The translations under genes and the position numbers were made by a program. From Sphingomonas sp. CL5.1 (lineage in GTDB: Bacteria; Pseudomonadota; Alphaproteobacteria; Sphingomonadales; Sphingomonadaceae): a stretch of 64,000 nt of DNA. Of this stretch, positions 25,904 to 34,847 are shown one piece after another (positions within the stretch are counted from its first letter, which is position 1; each line of letters begins with the position of its first letter). Below the pieces are notes generated by a model. That model saw only the letters and a list, made by a program, of their open reading frames with translations, did not search any database and was not told the origin of the DNA. The DNA lies in NCBI RefSeq assembly GCF_013344685.1, contig NZ_CP050137.1, forward strand, positions 3,713,001 through 3,777,000. Reading direction: 5' to 3'.

Positions 25904-27174
25904 GCGGCCTCCAGTGCCTGTTCGAGATCGGCGATGATGTCGGCAATATTCTCGATCCCGACCGACACCCGCACCACGTCCGGCCCCGCGCCCGCTGCCG
26001 CGCGCTCGGCGTCCGGCAACTGGCGATGGGTGGTCGAGGCGGGATGGATGATGAGCGAGCGCGTGTCGCCGAGATTGGCGAGGTGGCTGAACAGCTTGAC
26101 CTTCGAGACGAGCGCGATGCCGGCGTCATATCCGCCCTTCAGGCCGAAGGTGAACACCGCCCCGCCCTTGCCGCCGAGATAGCGCTGCGCCAGCGCATGA
26201 TATTTGTCCCCCGGTAGCCCGGCATAGGACACCCACGCCACCCTAGGATGGTTCGACAGCCACTCCGCCAGTTTCAGCGCATTGTCGCAATGCCGCTCCA
26301 TCCTGAGCGCCAGCGTCTCCATGCCGGTCAGCGCGAGGAAGGCGTTCATCGGCGCCAGCGCCGGGCCGAGATCGCGCAGGCCGAGCGTGCGCGCGGCGAG
26401 GATGAAGGCGAGGTTGCCGAACGCCTCGGTAAACACCTTGCCGTGATAGGAATCGTTCGGCTGGCTGAGATAGGGATATTTCCCGCCCTTCGCCCAGTCG
26501 AAGCTCCCCGCATCCACGATCACCCCGCCGATCGAATTGCCGTGCCCGTTGAGGAACTTGGTGAGCGAGTGGACGACGATGTCCGCGCCATGCTCGATCG
26601 GGCGGCACAGGATCGGCGTCGCCATCGTATTGTCGACGATCAGCGGCACGCCCGCGTCATGCGCGACCTTCGCGATCGCCTCGATATCCTGCACCACGCC
26701 GCCGGGGTTGGCGAGGCTCTCGATGAACACCGCGCGAGTATCCCCGGTGATCGCGGCGGCGACATTGGCGGGATCGTCGGCGTCGACGAAGGTCGAATCC
26801 CACGCCATCTTCTTGAAGCTCGACCCGATCTGGTTGAGCGATCCGCCGTAGAGCCGCTTCGACGCGACGATATGCTTCCCCGGCTCCATCAGCGTGTGGA
26901 ACGTCAGGAACTGCGCGGCATGGCCCGAGGCGACCGCGAGCGCCGCCGCGCCGCCCTCCAGCGCCGCGACCTTCCCCTCGACCGCGCCGTTGGTGGGGTT
27001 CATGATGCGGGTGTAGATGTTGCCGAACGCATCGAGGTTGAACAGGCTCGCCGCGTGATCGACCGAATCGAACACATAGGACGCGGTCTGGTAGATCGGC
27101 GTGATCCGCGCCTTGGTGGTGGGGTCCGGCTCCGTTCCGGCGTGGACGGTGAGCGTCTCGATCGATTGGGTCAT
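25900..27174 (-). CDS. metY: O-acetylhomoserine aminocarboxypropyltransferase (sulfhydrylase)
   Basis: A 424-aa Cys/Met-metabolism PLP enzyme. The PLP lysine is Lys206 in [12 protein letters not shown], and the cofactor phosphate region is [11 protein letters not shown]. Length (about 425-430 aa rather than 390-400) and the N-terminus [26 protein letters not shown] favour O-acetylhomoserine sulfhydrylase, which makes homocysteine from O-acetylhomoserine and sulfide. Methionine gamma-lyase is a related alternative that would feed 2-oxobutyrate into propionyl-CoA; the sequence alone does not exclude it. It is coupled on both sides by ATGA overlaps, to mcm upstream and bioB downstream. Confidence 0.88.
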   Translation of the reverse strand: MTQSIETLTVHAGTEPDPTTKARITPIYQTASYVFDSVDHAASLFNLDAFGNIYTRIMNPTNGAVEGKVAALEGGAAALAVASGHAAQFLTFHTLMEPGKHIVASKRLYGGSLNQIGSSFKKMAWDSTFVDADDPANVAAAITGDTRAVFIESLANPGGVVQDIEAIAKVAHDAGVPLIVDNTMATPILCRPIEHGADIVVHSLTKFLNGHGNSIGGVIVDAGSFDWAKGGKYPYLSQPNDSYHGKVFTEAFGNLAFILAARTLGLRDLGPALAPMNAFLALTGMETLALRMERHCDNALKLAEWLSNHPRVAWVSYAGLPGDKYHALAQRYLGGKGGAVFTFGLKGGYDAGIALVSKVKLFSHLANLGDTRSLIIHPASTTHRQLPDAERAAAGAGPDVVRVSVGIENIADIIADLEQALEAA

Positions 27175-29312
27175 TCGGCTGCCTCCTGTTCGGGGGGCAT
27201 ATTATGGCCGAGCAATCGCAGCACGTCTTCCGCCGCCTTGATGAGGTTGGTGCCGGGGCCGAAGATCGCCTGCACGCCCGCGTCGTACAGCGCCTGATAG
27301 TCCTGCGCCGGGATCACCCCGCCCGCGACCACCTTGATATCGGCACGGCCGGCATCCTTCAGGTGGCCGATCAGTTCGGGAATCAGCGTCTTGTGCCCCG
27401 CCGCGAGGCTGGAGGCGCCCACCACGTCGACATCCTTCTCCAGCGCCAGCGCGGCGGCCTCCTGCGGCGTCTGGAACAGCGGCCCCGCGACCACCTCGAA
27501 CCCCAGATCGCCGAACATCGAGGAAACGAGGTTCGCGCCGCGATCATGCCCGTCCTGCCCCATCTTGGCGACGAAGATACGGGGCTTGCGGCCGAGCCGG
27601 CGCTCGGTCGCCTCGACGCCGCCGAGCAACCGTTCCCAGCGCCCGTCGTCCTTGTACGCGCCGCCGTAGATGCCCTTCACCGGTGTCGGGAAGGTGCCGA
27701 AGCGGCCGAACACATCCTCCATCGCGGAGGAAATCTCGCCCAGCGTCGCCCGCGCCCGCGCGGCATCCACCGCGAGTTCGAGCAGATTGCCCTTGCCCTT
27801 CGCGCCCTCACGCAGCGCATCGAGCGCGGCGCGGCACGCCGCCTCGTCACGCTCCGCCTTCACCTTGTTGATGCGGCGGATCTGCGCCTCGCGCACGGCG
27901 TGGTTGTCCACGTCGAGGATCTCGATCTCGTCCTCGTTGGCGAGGCGGTATTTGTTGACGCCGACGATCACGTCCTCGCCGCGATCGACCCGCGCGGCGC
28001 GGGCGGCCGACGCCTCCTCGATCATCGCCTTGGGCCAGCCCGCGGCGACCGCCTTGGCCATGCCGCCCTCGCGCTCGACGCGCTCGATGATCTCCCATGC
28101 GCCGTCGACGAGCTGCTGCGTCAGGCTCTCGATATAATAAGAGCCGCCGAGGGGATCGACCACCTTGGTCATCCCCGTCTCCTCCTGGATCACGATCTGC
28201 GTGTTGCGCGCGATGCGGGCGGAGAAATCGGTCGGCAGCGCGATCGCCTCGTCCAGCGCGTTGGTGTGGAGCGACTGGGTGCCGCCCAGCATCGCCGCCA
28301 TCGCCTCGATCGTGGTGCGGATGACGTTGTTGTACGGGTCCTGCTCGGTCAGCGACACGCCGCTGGTCTGGCAATGCGTGCGCAGCATCTTGCTGCGCTC
28401 GTCCTTCGCGCCGAGCTTCGTCATCACGCGGTGCCACAGCACGCGCGCCGCGCGCAGCTTCGCCACCTCCATGAAGAAGTTCATGCCGATCGCGAAGAAG
28501 AAGCTGAGCCGCCCCGCGAACTTGTCGATATCGAGGCCCGAGGCGACGCCGTATTTCACATATTCCGCGCCATCGGCGATGGTGAACGCCAGCTCCTGAA
28601 GCTGCGTCGCGCCCGCTTCCTGCATGTGATAGCCGGAGATCGAGATGCTGTTGAACTTCGGCATCTCGCGGCTGGTGTAGCCGAAGATGTCCGAGATGAT
28701 CCGCATGCTCGGCTCGGGCGGGTAGATATAGGTGTTGCGGACCATGAACTCCTTGAGGATGTCGTTCTGGATGGTCCCGTCGAGCAACTTGCGCTCGACC
28801 CCCTGCTCCTCGCCCGCGACGATGAAGAAGGCGAGGATCGGGATCACCGCGCCGTTCATCGTCATCGACACGCTCATCTGGTCGAGCGGGATGCCGTCGA
28901 ACAGGATCTTCATGTCCTCGACGCTGTCGATCGCCACGCCCGCCTTGCCGACATCGCCCACCACGCGCGGGTGATCGCTGTCGTAACCGCGATGCGTCGC
29001 GAGATCGAAGGCGACCGACAGGCCCTTCTGCCCCGCCGCGAGGTTGCGGCGATAGAAAGCGTTCGATTCCTCGGCGGTGGAGAAGCCCGCATATTGCCGG
29101 ATCGTCCACGGGCGGCCCGCATACATCGACGCGCGCACGCCGCGCGTGAACGGCGCGAAGCCCGGCAGGCCGGGGTCCACCGCCACGTCACCGGCGGTGT
29201 AGAGCGGCTTGACCGCGATCCCCTCCGGCGTGTGCCAGGTTAGGTCCTTGCCCTTCACCTCCTTCGCGGCGGCCGCGGACCAGTCTTCGAGCGTGGGTTT
29301 GATATCGGTCAT
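27171..29312 (-). CDS. scpA: Methylmalonyl-CoA mutase
   Basis: A 713-aa single-chain adenosylcobalamin mutase that isomerises methylmalonyl-CoA to succinyl-CoA. The N-terminal TIM barrel carries [20 protein letters not shown] and the family signature near [15 protein letters not shown]. The C-terminal cobalamin domain has the lower-ligand motif DGHDRG with His589, followed by the SSL and AGG motifs ([22 protein letters not shown]). GGAG lies 8 nt before the ATG. Upstream is an enoyl-CoA hydratase, downstream metY with a 4-bp overlap. Confidence 0.97.
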   Translation of the reverse strand: MTDIKPTLEDWSAAAAKEVKGKDLTWHTPEGIAVKPLYTAGDVAVDPGLPGFAPFTRGVRASMYAGRPWTIRQYAGFSTAEESNAFYRRNLAAGQKGLSVAFDLATHRGYDSDHPRVVGDVGKAGVAIDSVEDMKILFDGIPLDQMSVSMTMNGAVIPILAFFIVAGEEQGVERKLLDGTIQNDILKEFMVRNTYIYPPEPSMRIISDIFGYTSREMPKFNSISISGYHMQEAGATQLQELAFTIADGAEYVKYGVASGLDIDKFAGRLSFFFAIGMNFFMEVAKLRAARVLWHRVMTKLGAKDERSKMLRTHCQTSGVSLTEQDPYNNVIRTTIEAMAAMLGGTQSLHTNALDEAIALPTDFSARIARNTQIVIQEETGMTKVVDPLGGSYYIESLTQQLVDGAWEIIERVEREGGMAKAVAAGWPKAMIEEASAARAARVDRGEDVIVGVNKYRLANEDEIEILDVDNHAVREAQIRRINKVKAERDEAACRAALDALREGAKGKGNLLELAVDAARARATLGEISSAMEDVFGRFGTFPTPVKGIYGGAYKDDGRWERLLGGVEATERRLGRKPRIFVAKMGQDGHDRGANLVSSMFGDLGFEVVAGPLFQTPQEAAALALEKDVDVVGASSLAAGHKTLIPELIGHLKDAGRADIKVVAGGVIPAQDYQALYDAGVQAIFGPGTNLIKAAEDVLRLLGHNMPPEQEAAE

Positions 29313-29332
29313 GTCACTCTACTCCGAAGGCT

Positions 29333-30121
29333 TCACGCCCCCTTGAACACCGGTTTGCGCTTTTCGAGGAAAGCGAGGCCGCCTTCGCGCGCGTCCTGCG
29401 TGCCGCCGGCGAGGCGCTGGCCCTCGGCCTCGGCGCGCAGCACCTGCTCGAACGAGCCGTCGAGCGCGGTCAGGATGTTGCGGCGCATCGCCGACAGCGC
29501 GACGGTCGGACCGCCCGCCAGCCGAGTCGCCAGCGCCAGCGCCTCGTCCATTAGCGCGACATCGTCCACCGCCTTGTAGATCAGGCCCCAGCCTTCCGCC
29601 TGCTCCGCGCCGATCCGCTCGCCGAGCATCATCATCCGCGTCGCGCGCGGCTTGCCGAGCGCCCGCGTGAGCAGCCAGGTCGAGCCGCCGTCCGGCACCA
29701 GCCCGATGTTGACGAACGCCTGGAGGAAATAGGCCGACTTGCCCGCGAGCACGAAATCGCCCGCCAGCCCGATCGAGCAGCCGACGCCGGCCGCCGCGCC
29801 GTTCACCGCCGTCACCACCGGCACGTCGAGCCGCATGATCTGACTGAGCGCGGGGTTGTAATGGTTCATCAGCGCGCGATGGCTGGCGTCCCCGCCGCTC
29901 ACCGCGCTCGCGCCGCCGCGCGCCTGAAGGTCCGCGCCCGAGCAGAACGCCCGCCCCGCGCCGGTGATGAGCACCGCGCGCGCGCCCTGAAGATCGTAGA
30001 GAGCGGCGCACAAATCCTCCGCCATCTGCAGCGAGGCGGCGTTGAGCCGATCCGGCCGGTTGAGCGTGATGACGAGGACGTCGCCCTTCTTCTCGGTCAG
30101 GATCGTTTCATATTCGGCCAT
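29333..30121 (-). CDS. Enoyl-CoA hydratase/isomerase family protein
   Basis: A 262-aa crotonase-fold protein. The oxyanion-hole segments are GAGRAFCSGADL and NGAAAGVGCSIGLAGDF. The second catalytic Glu region (NIGLVPDGGSTWLL) has Asp where classical hydratases have Glu, as in PaaG-type isomerases and some other crotonases, so hydration may not be its reaction. It lies between mce and mcm in the propionyl-CoA block and might handle an acyl-CoA precursor of that pathway. ATG 30121 follows GAGGAAG. A REP-like inverted repeat lies just upstream. Confidence 0.88.
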   Translation of the reverse strand: MAEYETILTEKKGDVLVITLNRPDRLNAASLQMAEDLCAALYDLQGARAVLITGAGRAFCSGADLQARGGASAVSGGDASHRALMNHYNPALSQIMRLDVPVVTAVNGAAAGVGCSIGLAGDFVLAGKSAYFLQAFVNIGLVPDGGSTWLLTRALGKPRATRMMMLGERIGAEQAEGWGLIYKAVDDVALMDEALALATRLAGGPTVALSAMRRNILTALDGSFEQVLRAEAEGQRLAGGTQDAREGGLAFLEKRKPVFKGA

Positions 30122-30151
30122 ATCGTGCGCTTCCTCTCTCTCGCCATTCAC

Positions 30152-30235
30152 CGTCGTGCCGGGCTTGACCCGGCATCCAGAGCCGCAAATCCCGCCACCT
30201 GTCGCTCCGGATGCCGGATCAAGCCCGGCATGACG
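30152..30235. repeat. REP-like inverted repeat pair
   Basis: Two 27-bp arms, 30152-30178 and 30209-30235, are reverse complements at 25 of 27 positions, separated by 30 bp. Each arm contains its own small hairpin (GCCGGG-CTTGA-CCCGGC in the left arm). This matches the look of repetitive extragenic palindromes common in sphingomonads. It sits in the mce-to-hydratase gap inside an otherwise tight operon, where it could attenuate transcription or protect mRNA ends. No second copy was noticed in this window. Confidence 0.75.
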
Positions 30236-30260
30236 ACAAAGAACAAGGCGGCGCGGCCCT

Positions 30261-30680
30261 TCAATGCGCCTCTTTCGGCGTTTCCATCAGTTCCACCAGC
30301 ATCCCGCCGAAATCCTTCGGGTGGACGAAGACGATCGGCGTGCCGTGCGCGCCGATGCGCGGTTCGCCGAGCACGGTGGCGCCGCTCGCCTTCATATGCG
30401 CGACTGCCGCGTGGATATCCGGCACCTCGAAGCAGACGTGATGCTGCCCGCCGGCCGGGTTCTTCCTCAGGAACCCCGCGATCGGCGAGCTTTCGTCATA
30501 CGGCTCGATCAGCTCGATCTGCGTGTTGGGCGCGTCAACGAAGCACACCTTCACCCCCTGCGCGGGCAGATCGAACGGCTCCCCGATCTTCTCCGCGCCG
30601 AGCAGCAGGCGGTAGGTCTCGACCGATTTCGCGATCGATGGCGTCGCGACGCCGATGTGGTTGAGGCGGCCCAGTTTCAT
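30261..30680 (-). CDS. mce: Methylmalonyl-CoA epimerase
   Basis: A 139-aa glyoxalase/VOC-fold protein converting (S)- to (R)-methylmalonyl-CoA for the mutase. It begins [16 protein letters not shown] with metal-ligand His8; His81 in GGQHHVCFEV and Glu130 in GMLVELME complete the visible ligands. The length is normal for the family. The ATG overlaps the stop of the upstream unknown gene by 4 bp, and AAGGA lies inside that gene 8 nt before the start. Confidence 0.95.
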   Translation of the reverse strand: MKLGRLNHIGVATPSIAKSVETYRLLLGAEKIGEPFDLPAQGVKVCFVDAPNTQIELIEPYDESSPIAGFLRKNPAGGQHHVCFEVPDIHAAVAHMKASGATVLGEPRIGAHGTPIVFVHPKDFGGMLVELMETPKEAH

Positions 30681-31102
30681 AGATCATCCTTAGAGGAACG
30701 AAACATAACTGCTTTCAAAATTGCGGGATCAATTACGCGATCGACTTCACCTACGTCGCGACGCATCGCACGTAACGCCGCCGCCATCGCTTCCTGCGCG
30801 GCATCCGTTTTCAAATCCCGATAGCGGAATACTTCTGCGACACTTTCGATCACATCATGTGTCCCAACAAGCGCAATTCGAGCACGGATTTGCGCCATCG
30901 ATGCCAGCGCAGCAGTGTGAGTGGAAGTCTCACGCGCATAAAAACTCAATTCACCCAAAGAAACAAAAAAGGCCGAATATAAATCCCACTTTGCCTGACG
31001 ACTAAATCGCAGTCGCTCGAATGATCGCGTTGCCCGAGCTTGCATGAAACCGCCCAGGACAGCGGAAACAAGTCCAACCAAGGCAACGACGACGCCGTTC
31101 AC
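30677..31102 (-). CDS. Hypothetical protein, AT-rich, single N-terminal membrane segment
   Basis: A 141-aa protein of no family I recognise. [20 protein letters not shown] forms one transmembrane helix; the rest is a soluble, mostly helical region rich in Ala, Arg and Glu ([20 protein letters not shown]). By hand count its DNA is about 52% GC, against about 67% in surrounding genes. That suggests a foreign origin. Yet it is joined to pccB upstream (GTGA overlap, GTG start at 31102) and mce downstream (ATGA overlap), with no scar. Confidence 0.7.
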   Translation of the reverse strand: MNGVVVALVGLVSAVLGGFMQARATRSFERLRFSRQAKWDLYSAFFVSLGELSFYARETSTHTAALASMAQIRARIALVGTHDVIESVAEVFRYRDLKTDAAQEAMAAALRAMRRDVGEVDRVIDPAILKAVMFRSSKDDL

Positions 31103-32625
31103 AACGGAATGTTATCATGCTTCTTCCACGGATTCTCCAGCGCCTTGCTCCGGAGCTTTCGCAGACCCAGCGCGATGCGGCGGCGGGTGGAGTGCGGCTG
31201 GATCACCTCGTCGATGAAACCCTTCGACGCCGCCACGAACGGGTTGGCGAAGCGCGCTTCATATTCGCGGGTCTTCTCCGCGATGCCTTCCTCGTTAAGG
31301 CCACGGAAGATGATCTCCACCGCGCCCTTCGCGCCCATCACCGCGATCTCGGCGGTCGGCCATGCATAATTGAGGTCGCCGCGCAGATGCTTCGACGCCA
31401 TCACGTCATAGGCCCCGCCATAGGCTTTCCGCGTGATGACGGTGATCTTCGGCACGGTCGCCTCGGCATAGGCGAACAGCAGCTTCGCGCCGTGCTTGAT
31501 GATGCCGTTATGCTCCTGCGCGGTGCCGGGGAGGAAGCCGGGCACGTCCACGAACGTCACGATCGGGATGTCGAAGGCGTCGCAGAAGCGCACGAAGCGC
31601 GCCGCCTTCTTCGAGGAATTGATGTCGAGCACGCCCGCCAGCACCATCGGCTGGTTGGCGACGAAGCCCACCGTCCTGCCCTCGATCCGCCCGAAACCGC
31701 AGATGATGTTGCCGGCATGGCCCGGCTGGATCTCGAAGAAATCGCCCTCGTCCACCGTCTTACGAATTAGCTCGTGCATGTCGTAAGGCTGGTTGGCGCT
31801 CGGCGGGATCAGCGTGTCGAGGCCCGCCTCCAGCCGGTCCCACGGATCGTCGGTCGGGCGCTCGGGCACGGCGGCGCGGTTCGATTCCGGCAGGTAATCG
31901 ACGAAATCGCGCACCGCGAGCAGCGCCTCGATATCGTCCTCGAAGGCATTGTCGGCCACGCTCGTCCTGGTGGTGTGGGTGACGGCGCCGCCCAGCGCCT
32001 CCTGCGTCACCACCTCGTTCGTCACCGTCTTCACCACGTCCGGGCCGGTGACGAACATGTAGCTCGAATCCTTCACCATGAAGATGAAGTCGGTCATCGC
32101 CGGGGAATAGACCGCGCCGCCCGCGCACGGCCCCATAATGACGCTGATCTGCGGCACCACGCCCGACGCTAGCACGTTCCTCTGGAACACCTCGGCATAG
32201 CCGCCGAGCGAGGCCACGCCCTCCTGGATGCGCGCGCCGCCCGAATCGTTCAGGCCGATGACGGGCGCGCCGACCTTCATCGCCATGTCCATCACCTTGC
32301 AAATCTTCTGCGCGTGCCGCTCGGACAGCGATCCGCCGAAGACGGTGAAGTCCTGGCTGAACACGAAGACGAGGCGGCCATTGACCGTGCCGGAACCCGT
32401 CACCACGCCGTCGCCGGGATAGACCTGGTCCTGCATCCCGAAATCGACGCAATTATGCTCGACGAACATGTCGAGTTCCTCGAACGAACCTTCGTCGAGC
32501 AGCACGTCGATCCGCTCGCGCGCGGTGAGCTTGCCCTTGGCGTGCTGCGCGTCGATGCGCTTCTGCCCGCCGCCAAGCCGCGCGGCGGCGCGCTTGCGTT
32601 CCAGTTCCTCGATCGTCGACGACAT
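31099..32625 (-). CDS. pccB: Propionyl-CoA carboxylase carboxyltransferase (beta) subunit
   Basis: A 508-aa carboxyltransferase with two crotonase-like halves. The first half has [17 protein letters not shown] and [19 protein letters not shown]; the second has [20 protein letters not shown] and [14 protein letters not shown]. It transfers CO2 from biotin of PccA to propionyl-CoA. The typical N-terminus is [23 protein letters not shown] 32625 follows CCGGAG. The long open frame extending to 33915 is antisense to the divergent regulator and is not part of this gene. It is the first gene of the propionyl-CoA block. Confidence 0.94.
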   Translation of the reverse strand: MSSTIEELERKRAAARLGGGQKRIDAQHAKGKLTARERIDVLLDEGSFEELDMFVEHNCVDFGMQDQVYPGDGVVTGSGTVNGRLVFVFSQDFTVFGGSLSERHAQKICKVMDMAMKVGAPVIGLNDSGGARIQEGVASLGGYAEVFQRNVLASGVVPQISVIMGPCAGGAVYSPAMTDFIFMVKDSSYMFVTGPDVVKTVTNEVVTQEALGGAVTHTTRTSVADNAFEDDIEALLAVRDFVDYLPESNRAAVPERPTDDPWDRLEAGLDTLIPPSANQPYDMHELIRKTVDEGDFFEIQPGHAGNIICGFGRIEGRTVGFVANQPMVLAGVLDINSSKKAARFVRFCDAFDIPIVTFVDVPGFLPGTAQEHNGIIKHGAKLLFAYAEATVPKITVITRKAYGGAYDVMASKHLRGDLNYAWPTAEIAVMGAKGAVEIIFRGLNEEGIAEKTREYEARFANPFVAASKGFIDEVIQPHSTRRRIALGLRKLRSKALENPWKKHDNIPL

Positions 32626-32674
32626 GCGTTTCTCCGGAATACGAGGTTTCTCCCTGACGCGCGCGGCGGCGAAG

Positions 32675-32717
32675 CGCAAATGCGAACTTGCGAAATTGCG
32701 AAGACAGCATTTGCGAA
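32675..32717. promoter_or_regulatory. Repeat array in the pccB/scfR promoter region, candidate operator
   Basis: TTGCGAA occurs at 32688-32694, 32696-32702 and 32711-32717, with the near copy ATGCGAA at 32680-32686; the first three have an exact 8-bp period. CGCAAATGC (32675-32683) and GCATTTGCG (32707-32715) are a perfect inverted repeat framing the array. RamB, a relative of the adjacent regulator, binds TTTGCAAA-like sites, so this is a reasonable autoregulatory and pccB operator. Binding is inference. Confidence 0.55.
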
Positions 32718-32733
32718 TTAGAACGGGCGCACG

Positions 32734-34092
32734 ATGGCGAGACTCTATGCCGGCCAGCAATTGCGCGCATTGCGCCTCTCCGCGGGGCTGAACCAGCGCG
32801 CGATGGCGGCGCGGCTGGGGCTGTCGGTGAGCTATCTCTCGCAGCTCGAAACCGGCGAGCGCCCGCTGACCGCCGCCGTCACCACCGCGCTCGCCCGCCA
32901 CTATCCGCAGGCGCTGGCGGCGATCGAGGGCGAGGCGCCCGCGCGGCGGCTGGCGGCGCTGGGCGAGGCGCTGGCGGACCCGGCGGTCGCGCTGCTCGAC
33001 GCGGACGAGGCGGCGCGGCTGGCGGAAGAGCGGCCAGAGATCGCCGACCGCCTCATCGCGCTGCACGCCGCCAAGCGCGCCGCCGAGGAACGGCTCGCCA
33101 TCGCCGAGGAATCGATGACCGCCGGCACCGGCGCGCGCTTGCCGTGGGAGGCGGTGCGCGACTGGTTCCACGAGGCGGGCAATTACGTCGATCCGCTCGA
33201 TCGCGCGGCGGAGGAACTGGCGGCGACCGCCGCGCCCGATTGGGATGCCGCCCTCACCCGCCACGGCATCGCCCTCGCCATCGACGCCGACGAGGACGCC
33301 CCCCTCGCCCGCTTCGACGGTGCGACGCTCACGCTCAAGGCCGCGCTGCCGCCGGAGAGCCGCCGCTTCCTGATCGCGCATCGCCTCGCCGCCACCGCCT
33401 TCGCGCGGGAGATCGAGACGATCGTCGCCGGCGCCGACGTGCCCGGCGCGGAGGCGCGGCGGCTGCTCGCGGTGGGCCTCGCCAATTATGCCGCCGGCGC
33501 GCTGGTGATGCCCTATGCCGCGTTCCGCGCGGAGGCGCGGCGGCTGCGCCACGATATCGACCGGCTCTCGCGCCGCTTCGGGGTGAGCTTCGAGCAGGCC
33601 TGCCACCGGCTCTCGACGCTCCAGCGCGCGGGGGCAGAAGGTGTGCCCTTCTATTTCTGCCGCGTCGACATGGCGGGCAACATCACCAAGCGCCATTCCG
33701 CCACCCGGCTGCAATTCGCGCGGTTCGGCGGGGCGTGCCCGCTGTGGCATGTCCATGAGGCGGTCGCGATCCCCGACCGTATCCTCGTCCAGCACGCCGA
33801 GACGCCCGACGGCGTGCATTACATCTCGATGGCGAAGGGGCTGGTGAAGCCCTCCGGCAGCTTCGCGCGTGCGCCGCGCCGCTACGCCGTGGTGCTGGGC
33901 TGCGAGGCGACCCACGCCGCCGATTTCGTCTATGCCGACGCGGTGGACCGCACCCGCGCGCCGACGCCGATCGGCATCTCCTGCCGCCTGTGCCCGCGCG
34001 ACGATTGCGACCAGCGCGCCTTCCCGCCCACGGATCGCGCGATCGCGGTGGAGCCATCGGTGCGCCGGGTGGTGCCGTATCGGGTGGTGTGA
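32734..34092 (+). CDS. Short-chain fatty acyl transcriptional regulator (ScfR/RamB-type XRE)
   Basis: A 452-aa regulator. Residues about 5-60 are an XRE helix-turn-helix ([33 protein letters not shown]). The middle holds an ImmA/IrrE-like domain whose peptidase motif is degenerate: AHRLAATA stands where AHExGH is expected, so proteolysis is unlikely. The C-terminal DUF2083-like part ends in a cysteine cluster CRLCPRDDC. RamB and PrpC-neighbour homologues control acetate and propionate genes in response to acyl-CoA. Here it is divergent from pccB, over a repeat array in the shared promoter region. Confidence 0.88.
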   Translation: MARLYAGQQLRALRLSAGLNQRAMAARLGLSVSYLSQLETGERPLTAAVTTALARHYPQALAAIEGEAPARRLAALGEALADPAVALLDADEAARLAEERPEIADRLIALHAAKRAAEERLAIAEESMTAGTGARLPWEAVRDWFHEAGNYVDPLDRAAEELAATAAPDWDAALTRHGIALAIDADEDAPLARFDGATLTLKAALPPESRRFLIAHRLAATAFAREIETIVAGADVPGAEARRLLAVGLANYAAGALVMPYAAFRAEARRLRHDIDRLSRRFGVSFEQACHRLSTLQRAGAEGVPFYFCRVDMAGNITKRHSATRLQFARFGGACPLWHVHEAVAIPDRILVQHAETPDGVHYISMAKGLVKPSGSFARAPRRYAVVLGCEATHAADFVYADAVDRTRAPTPIGISCRLCPRDDCDQRAFPPTDRAIAVEPSVRRVVPYRVV

Positions 34093-34241
34093 GACGGGGG
34101 GGCTGATTTACGATGCCTGGCCGCCGTTTCCGGCCGCCGCAATTGCTGACGCTCGGGGCGCGTGTTAGCGTGGGCGCCTTCGCCTTGATGGCTGGAACGG
34201 CTTTCTCTCCAGTCGCTTGACGCTGCTGCGGAGTATCAACG

Positions 34242-34832
34242 ATGAGCCTTGTATTGTTTGCTTTGGCGGCGGCCACGAGCGCCCCTTCCAGAAGCGCCGC
34301 CGTGTACCGGCTGCCCTTCGCCGATGGAACGGCGGTGAAGGTCTTCGACGATTTTCGGAGTCATCGTCCGCGCGGGCGGATCGATCTCTATGCCGTCGAC
34401 GGCGAGAAGCCCTATCGCGTGGTCGCCGCGCGGGCGGGCAGGATCGTGGCGATCCAGGACGATTACGCCGAGCAGCAGAGCGGCCGTCCCGCCGCCGAAT
34501 GCCACAACAACTACGTCTGGATCGCCCATGAAGACGGCGAATGGAGCAATTATTCGCACCTCGCCCACCATTCCGTGACCGGCAAGGCCGGGCTGAAAGT
34601 CGGCGATCGGGTGAAAGCGGGCGCCTATCTCGGGGATGAAGGCGCGGTCGGCTGCGCCATGCTCGATCATGTCCACTTCGAGGTGGTCCGCCCGCCAAGC
34701 GGCCCCGGCATCGACGCGGGCGGCTTCCTCCTCGACAATGCCGATAGCAAGCGGGAACTGGAGCCGCGCTTCTGCGGCGTTCCCCGGCAAACGGTCGTCA
34801 AGGACGGGACATATATCGCGCGGCCGTGCTGA
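34242..34832 (+). CDS. M23/LytM-domain protein with altered zinc site
   Basis: A 196-aa protein with an N-terminal signal-like stretch (MSLVLFALAAATSA) and a LytM fold. The conserved NYSHLAHH (His106) and the HVH pair (His143, His145) are present, but the first motif, normally HxxxD, reads RGRID (Arg44, Asp48), so one zinc ligand is replaced by Arg. It may be a non-catalytic LytM factor that activates amidases, as EnvC and NlpD do, or act with an unusual metal site. It is periplasmic. No partner gene is adjacent; the convergent reductase gene follows by 15 bp. Confidence 0.78.
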   Translation: MSLVLFALAAATSAPSRSAAVYRLPFADGTAVKVFDDFRSHRPRGRIDLYAVDGEKPYRVVAARAGRIVAIQDDYAEQQSGRPAAECHNNYVWIAHEDGEWSNYSHLAHHSVTGKAGLKVGDRVKAGAYLGDEGAVGCAMLDHVHFEVVRPPSGPGIDAGGFLLDNADSKRELEPRFCGVPRQTVVKDGTYIARPC

Positions 34833-34847
34833 AGCGCGCGGGTCCAG

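Noticed and set aside
27204..29243. Long plus-strand frame opposite the methylmalonyl-CoA mutase
   Set aside because: Antisense shadow; no domain, start signal or promoter.
31099..33915. Open frame of 938 codons extending PccB upstream
   Set aside because: The extension is antisense to the divergent regulator; the PccB N-terminus begins at 32625 after CCGGAG.
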